A stretch of DNA of 7,569 nt from positions 1 to 7,569 of the forward strand of contig JAYWEL010000230.1 in assembly GCA_043779285.1 (NCBI GenBank), in the 5' to 3' direction. Position 1 is the stretch's first letter, and every line of letters begins with the position of its first letter. Both the position numbers and the translations under genes were made by a program. Positions 7,054 to 7,569 of this stretch are shown piece after piece. Source of the stretch: MGR-bin208 sp043779285. GTDB lineage: Bacteria; Bacteroidota; Bacteroidia; Chitinophagales; Chitinophagaceae. Below the pieces are notes generated by a model that saw only the letters and a program-made list of their open reading frames with translations, did not search any database and was not told where the DNA came from.

Positions 7054-7569
7054 TCAGATAGACTTTAAACCGGAATGTTTATTTGATTTCGAAGATTTGG
7101 ATATTTTATTTAATGAGAAGGCTTTTTTGAGCTTATATAATTTCCCGGGTCGATGAGGCACATTTTCTTCTAATTCCTCTACATCATCCAGCCAGTTTTT
7201 TAAGGCAATTTTTTTGCGAAAATTTCTTCGATCCAATTCTATACCCAAAATTGCCTCATAAAGGCTTTGCAATTTCCGTAGTGAAAATTTTTCCGGTAAT
7301 AAATTGAATATAATAGGATTTTCCATCACTTTTTCCCGTAGTCGCTCCAGGCAGGTATCCATTATTTTTTTATGATCGAAAGCTAATTTTTTTATATCAT
7401 CTATACTATGCCAATGCAGTTCATTATCTGTCAACTTCAGATTGTTATGATTAATATCCAACAACGTGTAATATGCAGTAGTGATAACTCTGCCCGAAGG
7501 GTGTCTGCCCACCGAGCCGAATGTTTGAACCTGTTCCAGGTAAACATCTTCCAACCCGGTTCTTTCTTT
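7054..7569 (-). CDS. NrtR/AraR-type Nudix transcriptional regulator, N-terminus beyond window
   Basis: The visible 171 C-terminal residues start KERTGLEDVYLEQVQTFG, the end of a degenerate Nudix box and the conserved strand after it. GRVITTAYYTLL and a further helix complete the Nudix-like fold to about residue 80. A winged helix follows at about 86-148: NLLPEKFSLRKLQSLYEAIL, then ELDRRNFRKKI as likely recognition helix, then VPHRPGKLYKLKK as the wing. This is the NrtR/AraR architecture, where the Nudix part acts as effector sensor and the winged helix binds DNA. Known members sense ADP-ribose (NrtR, NAD metabolism) or L-arabinose (AraR of B. thetaiotaomicron). Position next to SusCD favours the sugar-sensing type. 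A Lys/Ser-rich tail of about 23 residues extends past the wing. The codon at 7554 is TTG and lies inside the domain, so it is not the real start. Effector unproven. Confidence 0.9.
   Translation of the reverse strand, partial: KERTGLEDVYLEQVQTFGSVGRHPSGRVITTAYYTLLDINHNNLKLTDNELHWHSIDDIKKLAFDHKKIMDTCLERLREKVMENPIIFNLLPEKFSLRKLQSLYEAILGIELDRRNFRKKIALKNWLDDVEELEENVPHRPGKLYKLKKAFSLNKISKSSKSNKHSGLKSI

Noticed and set aside
7552..7554. TTG at 7554 as start of the Nudix regulator
   Set aside because: The same frame continues upstream to the window edge (KERTG), matching the conserved end of the Nudix box, so the gene begins outside the window.
1..7569. Mobile elements, CRISPR array, tRNA or rRNA genes
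   Set aside because: I saw no transposase-like frame, terminal inverted repeats, regularly spaced repeats or cloverleaf-like sequence in the window. The coding genes leave almost no room for them.

Overview
The window is a stretch of one polysaccharide-utilisation-type locus from a member of the Bacteroidota. The evidence is a SusC/SusD pair followed by SusE/SusF-type surface lipoproteins, AT-rich spacers without Shine-Dalgarno sequences, and a NrtR/AraR-type Nudix regulator. The protein style fits Chitinophagaceae or a related non-gut lineage, but that placement is inference.

Every convincing gene lies on the minus strand, so transcription runs from high to low coordinates. From 7569 down: (1) the C-terminal part of a Nudix/winged-helix transcription regulator, cut by the right edge; (2) a 175-base spacer holding a near-perfect 21-base inverted repeat 32 bases before the preferred susC start; (3) a SusC-like TonB-dependent outer-membrane transporter; (4) a SusD-like substrate-binding lipoprotein whose longest reading frame overlaps the susC stop by one base; (5) a short SusE-like lipoprotein 18 bases on; (6) after 25 bases, a longer SusE/SusF-like lipoprotein whose C-terminus lies beyond the left edge. 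The last four genes form one evident operon with gaps of -1, 18 and 25 bases.

Working model: SusD and the two SusE/F-like lipoproteins sit on the cell surface and capture an oligosaccharide. SusC with its SusD lid imports it into the periplasm using TonB energy. The Nudix-type regulator senses a breakdown product, probably a sugar, and controls the operon through the inverted repeat. No glycoside hydrolase is visible, so the substrate cannot be read from this window. Characterised relatives of the regulator make arabinose or another pentose a reasonable guess, but no more than that.

I do not see an undescribed system. The points most worth a second look are the candidate operator, the pairing of this regulator class with a SusCDE locus, and the unequal domain make-up of the two SusE/F-like proteins.
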